From Alviniconcha marisindica (lineage: Eukaryota; Mollusca; Gastropoda; Provannidae), in NCBI GenBank assembly GCA_018857735.1, contig JABMCL010001464.1, positions 191,001 through 255,000 of the forward strand: 64,000 nucleotides of DNA. Reading direction: 5' to 3'. The position numbers and the translations under genes were made by a program. The notes beneath the pieces are model-generated. The model saw only the letters and a program-made list of their open reading frames with translations. It was not told the origin of the DNA and made no database searches. Positions 10,929 through 21,539 of this stretch are shown here, piece by piece; within the stretch, counting starts at the first letter, position 1; each line of letters opens with the position of its first letter.

Positions 10929-13900
10929 GTGAGCATACACTTTACAAAAAGAAGGTTTTTGTACATGCTTCAGTGTAGCAAAACTAATGATATAATGTCA
11001 GATCATTTACTTTGGTACGTGACCACTTCTAGCTTTATGGAGATTTTTGTCAGGTGGCGTCTCCTGTCTGCCAGTACTTGGCAAGCAGTCTGCTGGCTTC
11101 ACTTTTTGACTCACATGGTGAAAAAAGTCTATGAAATGGCTAGTGTTTGCTGTGACCAGTTGTTGTTCTTAGACTTGTTTAACACAGAGTTGCAGGCGGT
11201 GGCGGGGTGGGGGGAGGGACTATACCCAACACTACATTTTCACCCCCAGAATGATTCTGCATTAAGATTGGCAGTGAGGTGCACCATTTCAATGTTCCGT
11301 TGAGTGTGAGGGGCAAAGTCAGAAGACAGTGTCTGTAATAATAATAATAATGTGCATTGATCATGCGCTCATCAATGCCCTGAGCGCTCACATGATACAT
11401 ATTAACCTAAATATAGTCTATAAACTACAGCTCTTGAAGAGAAAGGACAGCTGAAGCTGACGGAACCGAACCAGCACCCATCTGCTTACTAGACTAGTGC
11501 CTTACCACTAGGCTTATCTGGCTCACACTGCAGTTGTGACCAGGCATTTATGTGATTGTAATAAATAATAATAATAATGTACATTTATCATGCGCTCATC
11601 AACGTCATGAGCGCTTACAGTTACATGATACATATTAACTTAAATATGATATTCTGTATACATTTAGAGCACAGTCCTGCCAAAACAATTTACATAAAGT
11701 ATGATACGGAAAAACAAACACACGCACTACACACACACGCACACACACACACACACACAATCACTGTAGCAGGAACTGGATACTGATATTCATTGGGATG
11801 AAAATACTGTGAGAAAACCTCCTGTCTTGAAAGACCTTTCTCATGAATAAGCTCTCATAACATGTGTTCCTGTACCTTATTTACCAGTTCATCCTGCAGT
11901 CAGTGCTCATAATAGGGCAAGATCATTTGACCATTTGCTTTCCTTCAGCTGCCAGTGAAGATTGACATCATCAAGCACCAAAGCGAATCTGACGGGAAGA
12001 GCACGTGTCCTCATGCTGTGGTCTTAGCACCAGACGATGTGACAGTCTACACCTATCCCTGCATCCCAGACTACGACAAAGAAAAGGTGACCCCCCCTTG
12101 GGTTCCGGTCGGAGTGTCAATGAGTGTGGCAGGTAGAATGTTATTGTCTGCAGGCGGAAAGCATAACCTGAGAATGCATTGAACGTGATGCCAGGAGACG
12201 CTCCACCCGCTGATGTAAGGCCCAGCAAAAGTGTGGTGGTGCCCACGTGTTTGAAACATTTTCTCTCTGACTCATGCGATGTTTGATAATGATTAGTAAA
12301 CCTGGCTGCTGGTATTGTTTTCATGAAGGAAAAAAGTGCTCCTAGATTTCCCATTACTGTGTTATTTTATCTGGTCCTCTCTTTCTCTTTCTCTAGCTGC
12401 ATTAGTTTTGGCTGACACAGTTTCCTGTGTTGGTGCATGGAATAAAATAGGTACCCTGCTTATTGTTACAACCGACTGATGTAGATTCCCGTGTTGAGTG
12501 TTGCCCTGATATAACCGCACTAGTTGACTGGGCGTAAAACACCAGTTTACTTACTGTGTTGAGTGCATGTGGAATAAGCAACAGCTCCAAAACGTGAGAT
12601 AGTGTAAACTGTAATGTAACAGTAACAGTGAATCAAACATGTTTGTGGTTTCATAAATTTTCTTGTCTCATTGAGTCCCCACAGTGCATGTTTTTTTTTT
12701 TTTGTGGGGGGGGGGGGGGGCTTTGAAATTGTGACAGTATGATTGGTTGTAGTTAGGTGACATGTAAATTCTTAGATGTGATTGCTGTTGGCTGTTTTTG
12801 ACTTGATAAGTCGATTGTGTTTGCTGTTGTCTGTGTTGTGTCCAGAATTGTGTTCCGTTTTTTGGTTTTGACTTGGGGACTGGTGTTTCAAACTGGTGTA
12901 AATAAATTTTGAATGTGTGATTCGTCCAGAGTTGACCCAGTGTTGTTGACAGGATGTTAAAAACCAAGAACATACTAACTTCTTTTTCCCTGCCATTGTA
13001 GGTTGTTATAGTTTTTCCCTACAAAGAGGTATGCACAGAAAAATCCAAGAACATACTAACTTCTTTTTCCCTGCTGTTGTAGTTGTTTTTCCCTACAAAG
13101 AGGCATGCACAAAAAAATCCAAGAACATACTAACTTCGTTTTCCGTGCTGTTGTAGGTTGTTACAGATTTTCCTACAAAGAGGTGTGCACCAAAAAATCC
13201 AAGAACGTACTAACCTCTTTTTCCCTGCTGTTGTAGTTGTCATAGTGTTTTCCTGCAAAGAGGCATGCACAAAAAAATCCAAGAATATTCTAACTTCTTT
13301 TTCTCTGCTGTTGTAGGTTGTTATAGATTTTTCCCTGCAAAGAGGTGTGCACAGAAAAATCCAAGAATGTACTAACTTCTTTTTCCCTGCTGTAGTAGGT
13401 TGTTAGATTTTTCCCTGCAAAGAAGTGTGCACCAAAAAATCCAAGAATATTCTAACTTCTTTTTCCCTGCTGGTGTAGGTTGTTATAGATTTTTCCCTGC
13501 AAAGAGGCATGCACCGAAAAATCCAAGAACATACTAACAGCTTTTTTCCTGCTGTTGTAGGTTGTCATAGTGTTTCCCTGCAAAGAGGCGTGCACGCTGA
13601 GAGAGCTGGCCCTGGCATCCGGCAGCACGTCAGTCCCTGTGTCCACCAGCCCCCTTTCTGACCCCGTCAACACCATGATCAACACCACCTCCTCCACCGA
13701 CACCGGTCTCCACACTCCACGGCCAGACCAGGTGCAGTCTGCCAGCGGCTACACCGACATCACCACCTCCTCCACTTACGCTGACCTTCAGACCATCTGG
13801 ACCAACGCCTACTTCCCACAGCCAGGGCCCAGCGCCAGCATGCCGCCGAGTGGAACCTACACCTACTTGCAGACCATGCCCATGTATCACACGCAGGACT

Positions 13901-16162
13901 TCAACAACTCAGGTAGCTTGGCTTGTTGTGTCATTATACCCCCCTTAACAATGTTGGGGGGGGGGGGGGTATACCAGAATCACCACGCTTGTCTGCCTGT
14001 GTGTGTGTCTGGCTTTGTCCCCAAGGTATCTTTTGAACCATTCCTGTGAGCATAGATTGTTACGTCTCCATGCATGTGTGTGAATGTTGTGTAATAACAC
14101 CTGAGTTTTTGTTCTGCAAAAAGATTTGTACTGTATAACAGCTGTCTGTCATTATTATGATTAATACTGACAAGTCACGACAGCAGAGGTGACTGACTAA
14201 TTGCCATTTCACCTGTGCTGTGAAAACTTCATGCTGGCTTGTTTGTGATAAAGTATCCATATGTTTTAGGTTGTTCACAATCTGTCACTTTGGATTAGAC
14301 AGGCAGTTTAATGTCAGTTACAGCAATGTTACAACTGACATGTCTCTTTGGTGAGACGTAGGGTTTAACTTCAGTGTCAGTTACAGCAGTGTTTCAGGTA
14401 ACAAGCATTTTTGGATGAGACATGAGTTTTAACTTTGATATTGATTACAATTTGAATGTCACTCTGGATTACACAGGCAGTTTAACTTTAATGTCAGTTG
14501 CAGCAATGTTACAACTGATATATTATGTCTCTATGACAAGCATCTTTGAATGAGACATGAGATTTAACTTTGATATCAATTACATTTACAGTTTGAATGT
14601 CACTCTGGATAGACAGGCAGTTTAACTTTGAGTTTCAGCAGTGTTACAACTGACAGATCATGTCAGGTGAGATGTAGGGTTTAACTTCAGTGTCAGTTAC
14701 TGTTACAACAGTGTTTTATGTGACATATTTCTTTGGATGAGATTTAAGTTTCAGCAGTGTTTCATCTGACAGATCATGTCTGGTGAGATGAGGGGTTTAA
14801 TTTCAGTGTCAGTTACAGCAGTGTTTCAGGTGACAAGCATCTTTGAATGAGACATGAGATTGAACTTTGATATCGATTACAATTTCAATATCACTCTGGA
14901 TTAGACAGGCAGTTTAAGTTTCAGCAATGTTTCAACTGACATATGTCTGGTGAGATGTAGGGTTTAACTTCACTGTCAGTTACAGCAGTGTTTTAGGTGA
15001 CAAGTTTTTAAGTTTCTTTTAATGAGACATGAGATTTAACTTTGACATCAATTGCAGCAGCATTTCAACTAGAGTGCTTCTTTGCAGGGAAGTGAATGGC
15101 TCAGTTACAGCAGTGTTTTAGGTGACAAGTTTTTAAGTTTCTGTTAATGAGACATGATATTTAACTTGGATATCGATTACAGCAGCATTTCAAGTAGTGT
15201 GCTTCTTTGCAGGGAAGCGAATGGCTGAGACACAGGAGGACCCGCATGAAGACACAAAGCGTGTACGTGTTGCCTGTCGCCCATTTGAACGTGCTGTCTT
15301 CATTGACTGCACCTGGAACCAGACCAGAAACATCATCCAAGATGAACGGTTAAAAGGTAGGTTTTGTGCAGATCTGATTTTACTGCTGTCCTGTCCTGAG
15401 TATTTTAGATGTGCTGAGTTTGTCCGTAGGTTGTCTAGAATTCTTTGTTGTTTTCTTCATCTTGTTTTTAAGGAACTACATTTGTGAGCGCATGTGATGT
15501 GTGTGTAGGACGCTGAATAATTAGTTTTTCAGTTTGGGGAAATGTTTGACTGTTCCCGCATCAAATCATCATGATCTGTATACCATTATTTCTTGAGAAA
15601 CTGTTTAACTGATGATCCCACTAGTGTCAGTTAATCAGTAATTGTGTGTAGTTTAATTTAAATATGATATTCAATATTCAAGAAGTATGAAATACAACAA
15701 TATTCATATTAATCTGTATATTAATCTTACAAACATTCCCCTGTTGGGATGACCATGTACAACTAATTGTTTGCAGTTGATTTTTAAGCATGAAATACAA
15801 CAATGTTCTTACTAATCTTACAAACATTCTCTTTTTGGCTTTATGCAAGGGTCTGACTTGTAAACATGTGTTGTCCTGTAGATCTGCGCCGGGTGGAAGT
15901 GCGAGGCCATGAGACTCAATTCTGGCGATGTCAAGAAGGTCTTCCAACATCCTGTCTCTCCACTATCGAAGCCATCTACTACTTTGTGCGTGAATACCAC
16001 GAAGAGATACTGGGTGGCACGTACATGAACGAGTACGACAACCTCCTCTTCTTCTTCGTCTATTTCTACCGCAAGATTCGTGAAAAATACCAGGGTGGGA
16101 AAGAACTGAAGGCGTATCAGAGGAAGATGATAGAACAGGATGACCAGGAGGGCATCATGTGA
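10764..16162 (+). CDS. DTWD1: tRNA-uridine aminocarboxypropyltransferase 1 (DTWD1), five exons
   Basis: Exons 10764-10928, 11949-12086, 13561-13912, 15213-15356 and 15882-16162 join in frame (phases 0, 0, 1, 1) to 359 aa. DTWD1 transfers the aminocarboxypropyl group of S-adenosylmethionine to a D-loop uridine (acp3U20) of tRNA. Visible: a paired-cysteine knuckle (CKRC...CYTC), the block [23 protein letters not shown], the signature D-x-T-W as DCTWNQT (residues 250-253), [16 protein letters not shown] and YDNLLFFF. A Ser/Thr/Pro/Tyr-rich linker of about 100 residues before the catalytic motif makes it longer than the human protein (304 aa). Introns 3 and 4 carry minisatellites containing copies of the following acceptor. 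The ATG directly follows an acceptor, so a 5' exon exists upstream; exon 2 of the preceding gene could join in frame. Confidence 0.95.
11180..11530 (-). mobile_element. tRNA-derived SINE, with nested insertion
   Basis: The right part (about 11425-11530) is, on the minus strand, a tRNA-like head with a GTGGTAAGGC A-box region and a decayed B box; the left part (AGAATGATTCTGCATTAAG ... GGGGCAAAGTCA) is the SINE body. The same body and head occur intact at 32935-33205 and truncated at 23105-23285. A LINE tail (11336-11421) splits it. Confidence 0.7.
11336..11421 (-). mobile_element. LINE tail nested in the SINE
   Basis: (AAT)n followed by GTGCATTGATCATGCGCTCA and ATTAACCTAAATA, the same tail as at 9460 and 11566. 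SINE body sequence resumes right after it (ACTACAGCTCTTGAAGAGA), so it inserted later. Confidence 0.65.
11566..11812 (-). mobile_element. LINE 3' end, 5'-truncated
   Basis: (AAT)n, GTACATTTATCATGCGCTCA, a CA-rich spacer, then GGATACTGATATTCATTGGG, which matches the inverted copy at 57480-57765 up to its LINE stop region. Minus strand. Confidence 0.7.
11949..12086 (+). CDS. DTWD1: DTWD1 exon 2
   Basis: Residues 56-101 (starts [13 protein letters not shown], ends IPDYDKEK). Acceptor CCTTCAG, donor AAG/GTGACC; phase 0 both sides. Confidence 0.93.
12500..12555 (+). repeat. Short dispersed repeat (second copy 19118-19175)
   Basis: GCCCTGATATAACC, CACTRGYTGACTGGGCG and TAAAACACCARKTTACTTAC are shared with 19118-19175. 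Probably the 3' end of a small retroelement. Confidence 0.55.
12961..13595 (+). repeat. 80-bp minisatellite containing the DTWD1 exon-3 splice acceptor
   Basis: Eight units, about 80 bp each. Each has TACTAAC (or TATTCTAAC), CTTCTTTTTCCCTGC, a TGTAG acceptor, then GTTGTTATAG and TTTCCCTGCAAAGAG. The AGs fall near 13001, 13082, 13156, 13236, 13316, 13398, 13478 and 13560; the last is the real acceptor. The array thus copies the whole 3' splice site plus the first roughly 36 bases of exon 3. Reading on from the first copy reaches an in-frame TAG before the next unit. Confidence 0.92.
13561..13912 (+). CDS. DTWD1: DTWD1 exon 3
   Basis: Residues 102-218, starting [16 protein letters not shown] (aligned with the FPG strand of other DTWD1 proteins) and continuing as a Ser/Thr/Pro/Tyr-rich linker. 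It ends CTCAG/GTAGCT, phase 1. Its first bases belong to the last unit of the upstream array. Confidence 0.88.
14280..15212 (+). repeat. Degenerate tandem repeats in DTWD1 intron 4, including a decoy acceptor
   Basis: Blocks such as GTTACAGCAGTGTTTCAGGT, GAATGAGACATGAGATTTAA and TTAGACAGGCAGTTTAA recur in shifting order. The last two units each contain GCTTCTTTGCAGGGAAG: a decoy with AG at 15086-15087 and the true acceptor at 15211-15212, 125 bp apart. After the decoy the reading is AAG TGA; after the true site it is AAG CGA. Confidence 0.8.
15213..15356 (+). CDS. DTWD1: DTWD1 exon 4 (catalytic DxTW)
   Basis: Residues 219-266 plus a split codon. It contains [16 protein letters not shown] with the D-C-T-W signature. 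Acceptor TTCTTTGCAG, donor AAAAG/GTAGGT, phase 1 in and out. Confidence 0.93.
15882..16162 (+). CDS. DTWD1: DTWD1 exon 5 (C-terminus)
   Basis: Acceptor GTCCTGTAG, stop TGA 16160-16162. It encodes [20 protein letters not shown] and [15 protein letters not shown], conserved in the family, with a charged tail ending EQDDQEGIM. Confidence 0.94.
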
Positions 16163-16875
16163 TCATGTTTCTCCATAAGCACAGACAGCATATGTGTGTA
16201 CAGTCATGTCCTGGTAATTTCAGTTTTGAACTTTCTTCCCTGCCTTTTGAACAGTCTTAAGCAAGGCATCGTATTCCACCTGCAAGCCAGTTTTAAAGGC
16301 TATGACTTCCATTTGCAGCAGTTTTAGGTTTGTTTCTCCTTAAAAAAAGAAGAAGTTTGTTTTGGTAGGGTGTACTTAACCAAGAAAAAGACTTGTATGG
16401 CGTTGGTACACCTTTGTGCTATGTCACCTTGAGACTCGCACAGAGCACCTTGAGGTTGTCCATGTACACATGGTTTACATATTAGTGTTTGAGCAAATAT
16501 AGCTGCCCATATGTCGTGGCCATGTCCACACCCATACCTCTTTCATAGGTGTCTCAAATTTGTGTAGGTGTAGTCACAGCCACATTTTACAGTGCGCCAG
16601 AAAATCATGGTGCCTCCTGAAAAGGAATGGCTGACAGCACACCCACAGCACCAAACATGTAAGGTTTCCTCTCTAAAGTATGGGTGTGTTCACATCTGTG
16701 ACTATTAGCACATAAAGTTTCCTTTCTAAAATGGGTGTGTTCACATCCATGACATATGGCATGTACGGTTCCCCTTATGAACTATGAAGTTTAACACATG
16801 GCCAAGTATAATACAACTTTGTTGTTGGTGTACCTTTTGTTTTACTGGCAAAAACGTACCATTTGTGCTGACCTC

Positions 16876-17390
16876 ATGCTTCGTTGACAAAGCCACGAAG
16901 TGTCGTGGAAGTAGTATGAAGACTGACCTAGCTATGAACGTGTACAAGAAAGTATGGGTGATGCTTCGTTGACAAAGCCACGAAGTGTCATGGAAGTAGT
17001 ATGAAGACTGGCCTAGCTATGAACGTGTACAAGAAAGTATGGGTGATGCTTCGTTGACAAAGCCACGAAGTGTCATGGAAGTAGTACGAAGACTGACCTA
17101 GCTATGAACGTGTACAAGAAAGTATGGGTGATGCTTCGTTGACAAAGCCACGAAGTGTCATGGAAGTAGTATGAAGACTGACCTAGCTATGAACGTGTAC
17201 AAGAAAGTATGGGTGATGCTTCGTTGACAAAGCCACGAAGTGTCATGGAAGTAGTACGAAGACTGACCTAGCTATCTATGAACATGTACAATTAAGTATG
17301 GGTGATGCTTCGTTGACAAAGCCACGAAGTGTCATGGAAGTAGTATGAAGACTGGCCTAGCTATGAACGTGTACAAGAAAGTATGGGGTG
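16876..17390. repeat. 85-bp minisatellite, 6 copies
   Basis: Unit begins ATGCTTCGTTGACAAAGCC and includes GAAGACTGACCTAGCTATG; copies are nearly identical (one has a 4-bp insertion near 17275). It lies in the DTWD1 3' flank. Confidence 0.95.
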
Positions 17391-17984
17391 GATGGGCCGG
17401 TGTCATGAGTGTGGACTGCCAGCCCAAAATTGGTTTCTCAACAGTTGTCAAAGGTTAACCTGATGACATGGCGTTGTTGATGATGGTCACAACACTTTGG
17501 CTCTCTGCTATGGCTGCATTGGTCTTTCATAGCAGGTGAGAGTTGCTGGAGATAGAACGAGGATTTATCATTTTTATTTTTATTGCAGTGTCCCCCCTCC
17601 CCCCGCTCCACCCCTCCTCTGTCAGCACCCCGCCAAACAAACGAAAAAGCCATTTTTGTATGTGTATATATATATATATATCTGCAGCAATTTTTGTTGT
17701 TATTCTTGTTATTGAGTGAGTGCCGAGCATAAGTTTGACTATAATCAGACTTGGACTGACAATGATATGCAAACAGATAGGATGTCAGTCCAGTCTAGGC
17801 TATTTAGCATGTGTTTGCAAGTTAATGTTATGTTGAAAAAAAGGGCCAGACGATATTCTGTTTAAGTTGTGTGTTTTTGTTTTTTTTGTGAGTTTTAAAT
17901 TTCAGGCTTGCTTGCTTGTCAGTTTTAATGCCAAGGTTCCCTTGTGTGGTTCTGGAGCCAGCAAGTAAGGATTTTTTTACGCCC

Positions 17985-18620
17985 TCTATCAATAGGAATG
18001 AAATTTTTAAAAACATATACTTACAGCAATTTTTCAGTTAATTTATTGTTAAGTTGGTTTAGAAAAAAATGATATTTGAAAGTTGCGATAATGAGGCTGG
18101 GAGCGCTGCCATTTTGTGTCGGTCCGTCTGTGGTGCCTGTGACATCATGAACATGGCTGGTGTGCGTGGCGTTACATCGTGAGCCAAACTTTTTCAGCTC
18201 TTTATTTGTAAGATCCAAACACATAAAAGGTTCAAAAGAACTCAATTTATTAGCACAAAACCTGCAAATTTTCGGGGCAGCCCCCTTTATTAAGTTGAAG
18301 TGTCGTTTTGCAGCTTGATAAAGGGGATGACCCCCAAAATTTGCAGGTTGTGTTTTGTCCCAATAAATAGTGTTCTTTTGAACCTTTTATGTGTTTGGAG
18401 CTTGTTTTAGAATGCTAGCAGTCATTCTTGTTTCAGATCTTTATTGGTAAAGAATGAACTAACATGTACCACCCAGAGGAGCTCAAATTTCAAACCAAAA
18501 TATACTTTGGGTGCATAAATATTGATAGAACAACTGTAGGGAGCCTGCAAGCGGAAATGAATGCACACTGCTGATGTTTCCTGGCCAGCTTGCATTTTCC
18601 ATCTGGGTTCCTTTTAATTA
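17985..18620 (+). mobile_element. MITE family A copy, interrupted by a fold-back element
   Basis: Shares GGAATGRAATTT, TTTGAAAGTTGCGA, TGCCATTTTGTG, GACRTCAT, GGTAAAG..GAAC and CATAAATATTGATAGAACA with 23785-24289. The fold-back element at 18213-18432 splits it. Confidence 0.7.
18213..18432. mobile_element. Fold-back element (family B), nested
   Basis: Near-perfect inverted arms: CCAAACACATAAAAGGTTC at the left and GAACCTTTTATGTGTTTGG at the right; inner arms AACCTGCAAATTTTCGGGG and CCCCAAAATTTGCAGGTT also pair. A tail GAATGCTAGCAGTCATTC follows. Flanks TCTTTATTTGTAA and TCTTTATTGGTAA look like a 13-bp target duplication. Related copies are at 29160-29495 and 52190-52330, with a fragment near 45155. 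Confidence 0.8.
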
Positions 18621-20639
18621 TTAGGTTTTCACTTTCAGCAAGAGGTTTTGCATCTTACTTTGGTTGCAGCTGCAGTTCAGCTACTTCTGAAATACACATA
18701 CAGAAAATGAAGGGCAAAATTGTGAAAGTGCTTAACTTTGAAACAGTGTAATAACTGTAGAAGTATGCATTACAGCTTTTGCCTATTGCGAGAGATGGAG
18801 TGTAGAAATCCATATATGCATGACTATTTTCAGGGTGTTCTAATAATAACTTCCTCTTTTTTCCCCCTCAGTTTGTGGAAGCCAGTTGAATGAAATATGA
18901 ATATTGAATTTTTCTATATATTTTAGGAAAGTTGGAAGGAACATTATTTGAAAACGGATGATTGAAACTTTGAAAATGACATTTGCTGGTCGTGACCACT
19001 TGTAATAGTTGCTTCAAGGTTAGGAGTATGAAGTAAGAATGGTATAAAAAAAAAAATGGCAGATAAAATAACATTTTGTGCTGAGCATGTATAGTTTGAG
19101 GGCAGGATACCACCTACTGGATCGCCCTGATATAACCACACTGGCTGACTGGGCGTAAAACACCAAGTTACTTACCGCTTACTGGCAAGGTCACAAAGAC
19201 ATGCCAAAAGAATCCAAAATGTTTTTGTCTTTGCCATTTTTATGGCATGCACAATCAGATGTTTCAGGGGACATTGTGTCCTCTTATTTCCTCCTTGTGC
19301 ATTGTACTGTCCATATCATAACACACTGGATCTGTTTTGTTTGTTATTGTACATTCTACATTTGTGTACTGTGTGGGATGGGCATTTGCTCTCATCGGTT
19401 GTTACTTTGTCTCATATCAAACTATATATGATGAATAAAAGAAAATGAGTGAATGCTGTAGTAATGGCACATTACCTTTGTAGTCTTGCTTTGAACTTTC
19501 GCCGTTTTCCAGATTTTGATCATGTCCAAAGTCTTAATCACACTTGAAATGTCTGCTTGGTTTACTTCTACCTCAGTGGAATTGGTGCCCCTTAAGCCTG
19601 AGGCTTGTTGCGGCCCAGCGGGAGAATGGCACACAGTACACTGTGAAGCAAAGGTGCTGGCTGCAGATAAAGCTTATCTCTCCTCTGTTGCGGCAAGACA
19701 GATTTTGTTGTTGTACATCTTAGCCTGTGACTACACACCGTTGTGCAGTGGGAGAGGCTGTGCAACGAGCGCTGTGTGCATGTCCCCCACCATGGACAGT
19801 TGGTTTGTTTCCAGCCCACACCAGTACATGTACGTTGTTGGGCTGAAGTAAATCACTCCATGAGATTGGACCCACCCATACTGTCCCTAATCGGCCTACT
19901 TGCCTCCGTGGACGTTCAGCAACATTGTTCCCGGACCCACCCATCACCTTGGTTCCAGTGTATGTGTGCGAGTCTCTCTTTTCTGTTGCAAGTGATATCC
20001 CAAAGTGTCGTGGTCTGATTTTTTCTACTTTGTCGGCCTTGGTCACATCTATCAATGCCGTGATTAGAGTGACAGACTGCTTTGAGCTCTGTAAGACTGT
20101 TCAGATCGAATTAACTTACAAGACTCATCGTACTTCAAGACAGACTGTTCTGTGACGAACTTCATGAAGTTGATTCTACTGCAGCACAGATTGGGAAGGA
20201 CATCCATCAGAACAATTGTAAACACCCTCAGGAGAGTCTTTTTAAAAACTTTTCTTCTTCTTCTGAATGTGACAATACTGTTTTTGTTAGAAACTGCACT
20301 TTGGCTGTTGACACAATTGTATTGTTGTACATTTTCTTTCTTACCATCAGCCACAATTATCTGTCTTGAGATCACAAAATATACGTGTTTATCTTGTCAG
20401 TTCCAAAACTCAGAGGTCACAAAATGGATGTTTATCTTGTCTACTTCCAGAACTGTCTTGAACAACTTTGAGGTGTCCTTTGCTTTGATGACATTCACTG
20501 TAACAAAACAGTGTTATAGATAAAAAATAACTTAGTGCAGCACAACTGCCATCTGGAAACAAAACCAAAAACACCCATCAATTGACATGCAATCCATCTG
20601 AAAGTCACAGTAAAGAGGACCCAGCAGCAATTTGTTTAA

Positions 20640-20905
20640 TCAGTTTATGGTCTTGTTTCTTAAGATTCATGTTTGAAAGTTGCAAAACCATGACAGAGTG
20701 CTGCCATTTTGTGTCTGTCACTTTGTGTCGCTGACATGTGTCGCAAATCTGATCATGTACATCACATTATGAGCCAGTCATTTTCTGTTCTTCACTGGTA
20801 GAGAGTGAACCAACATGTCTGCGCTTTGAGCAGCGCAAATTCAGTGCGAAAAAAGTACTTCTGTTTCACAGATTTGGAAATATTTGCTCATTTTCTCTGT
20901 TTTTA
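20640..20905 (+). mobile_element. MITE family A copy (truncated)
   Basis: TTTGAAAGTTGC, GCTGCCATTTTGTGTC, GTACATCACATTATGAGCC and AAAAAGTACTTCTGTTT match the family order at 23785-24289. Confidence 0.65.
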
Positions 20906-21539
20906 TGTCAGCTGTTATCTTCACTTGAGGTTTCATTTAGATGAATGGCTGGTTTCATCAGAAGTTTGAATGGTTTATATATGGTGTGTTGTTTACCACC
21001 TGATGTTAAACCCACACGTTTTGACCATTCATTGGTTTTAGAATCATACAGAACTTATCTGGCTACTACCCTCACCCCAGTGAGCTGAGCTTTACATTGG
21101 CTAGTTTACCAAATCACCAGAAGTCATTGCCCATCATTGTTAAATGTGAAGCAGCAAACAGAGTGTGTCTGTCTCCTCTGCAGAATAAAATGGTAACCTC
21201 TTGAGGCGATTGAAGCATGAATCAAAGGTGACTGATGACCTGAAAGAAGACAAACTTTTATGGTGGTAAAGAAAGAAGCGAGCACGGTGAGTCTGCTTGG
21301 GAGCAGAGAACAGTGCTATATAAAAAGCAACCAATAGTAATAATAAAAAACAAGAAAGTTTTCCAAGCTATCGGGTCACGCAGGATCTGGTTGTCTGCTG
21401 CAAGGCGAGAGGCGTGCTGCTGCTGGATGCAGTGCCAGTGTATCACAGTTCGGCTTCCCCAGCAAGTGGGTGAAACAGAGGAGAAGTTGTAAATTCCCCC
21501 ACCCCCACCCCACCCCCCCTCACCTCCCCTCCCTTGTCC

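Noticed and set aside
10764..11303. 179-codon frame starting at the DTWD1 ATG
   Set aside because: Only the first 55 codons are homologous; the rest is intron read-through past a GTGAGC donor into a SINE.
19201..19450. Hydrophobic 68-76 codon frames
   Set aside because: Low-complexity, Cys/Leu-rich from T-rich DNA; no conserved motif or exon borders.
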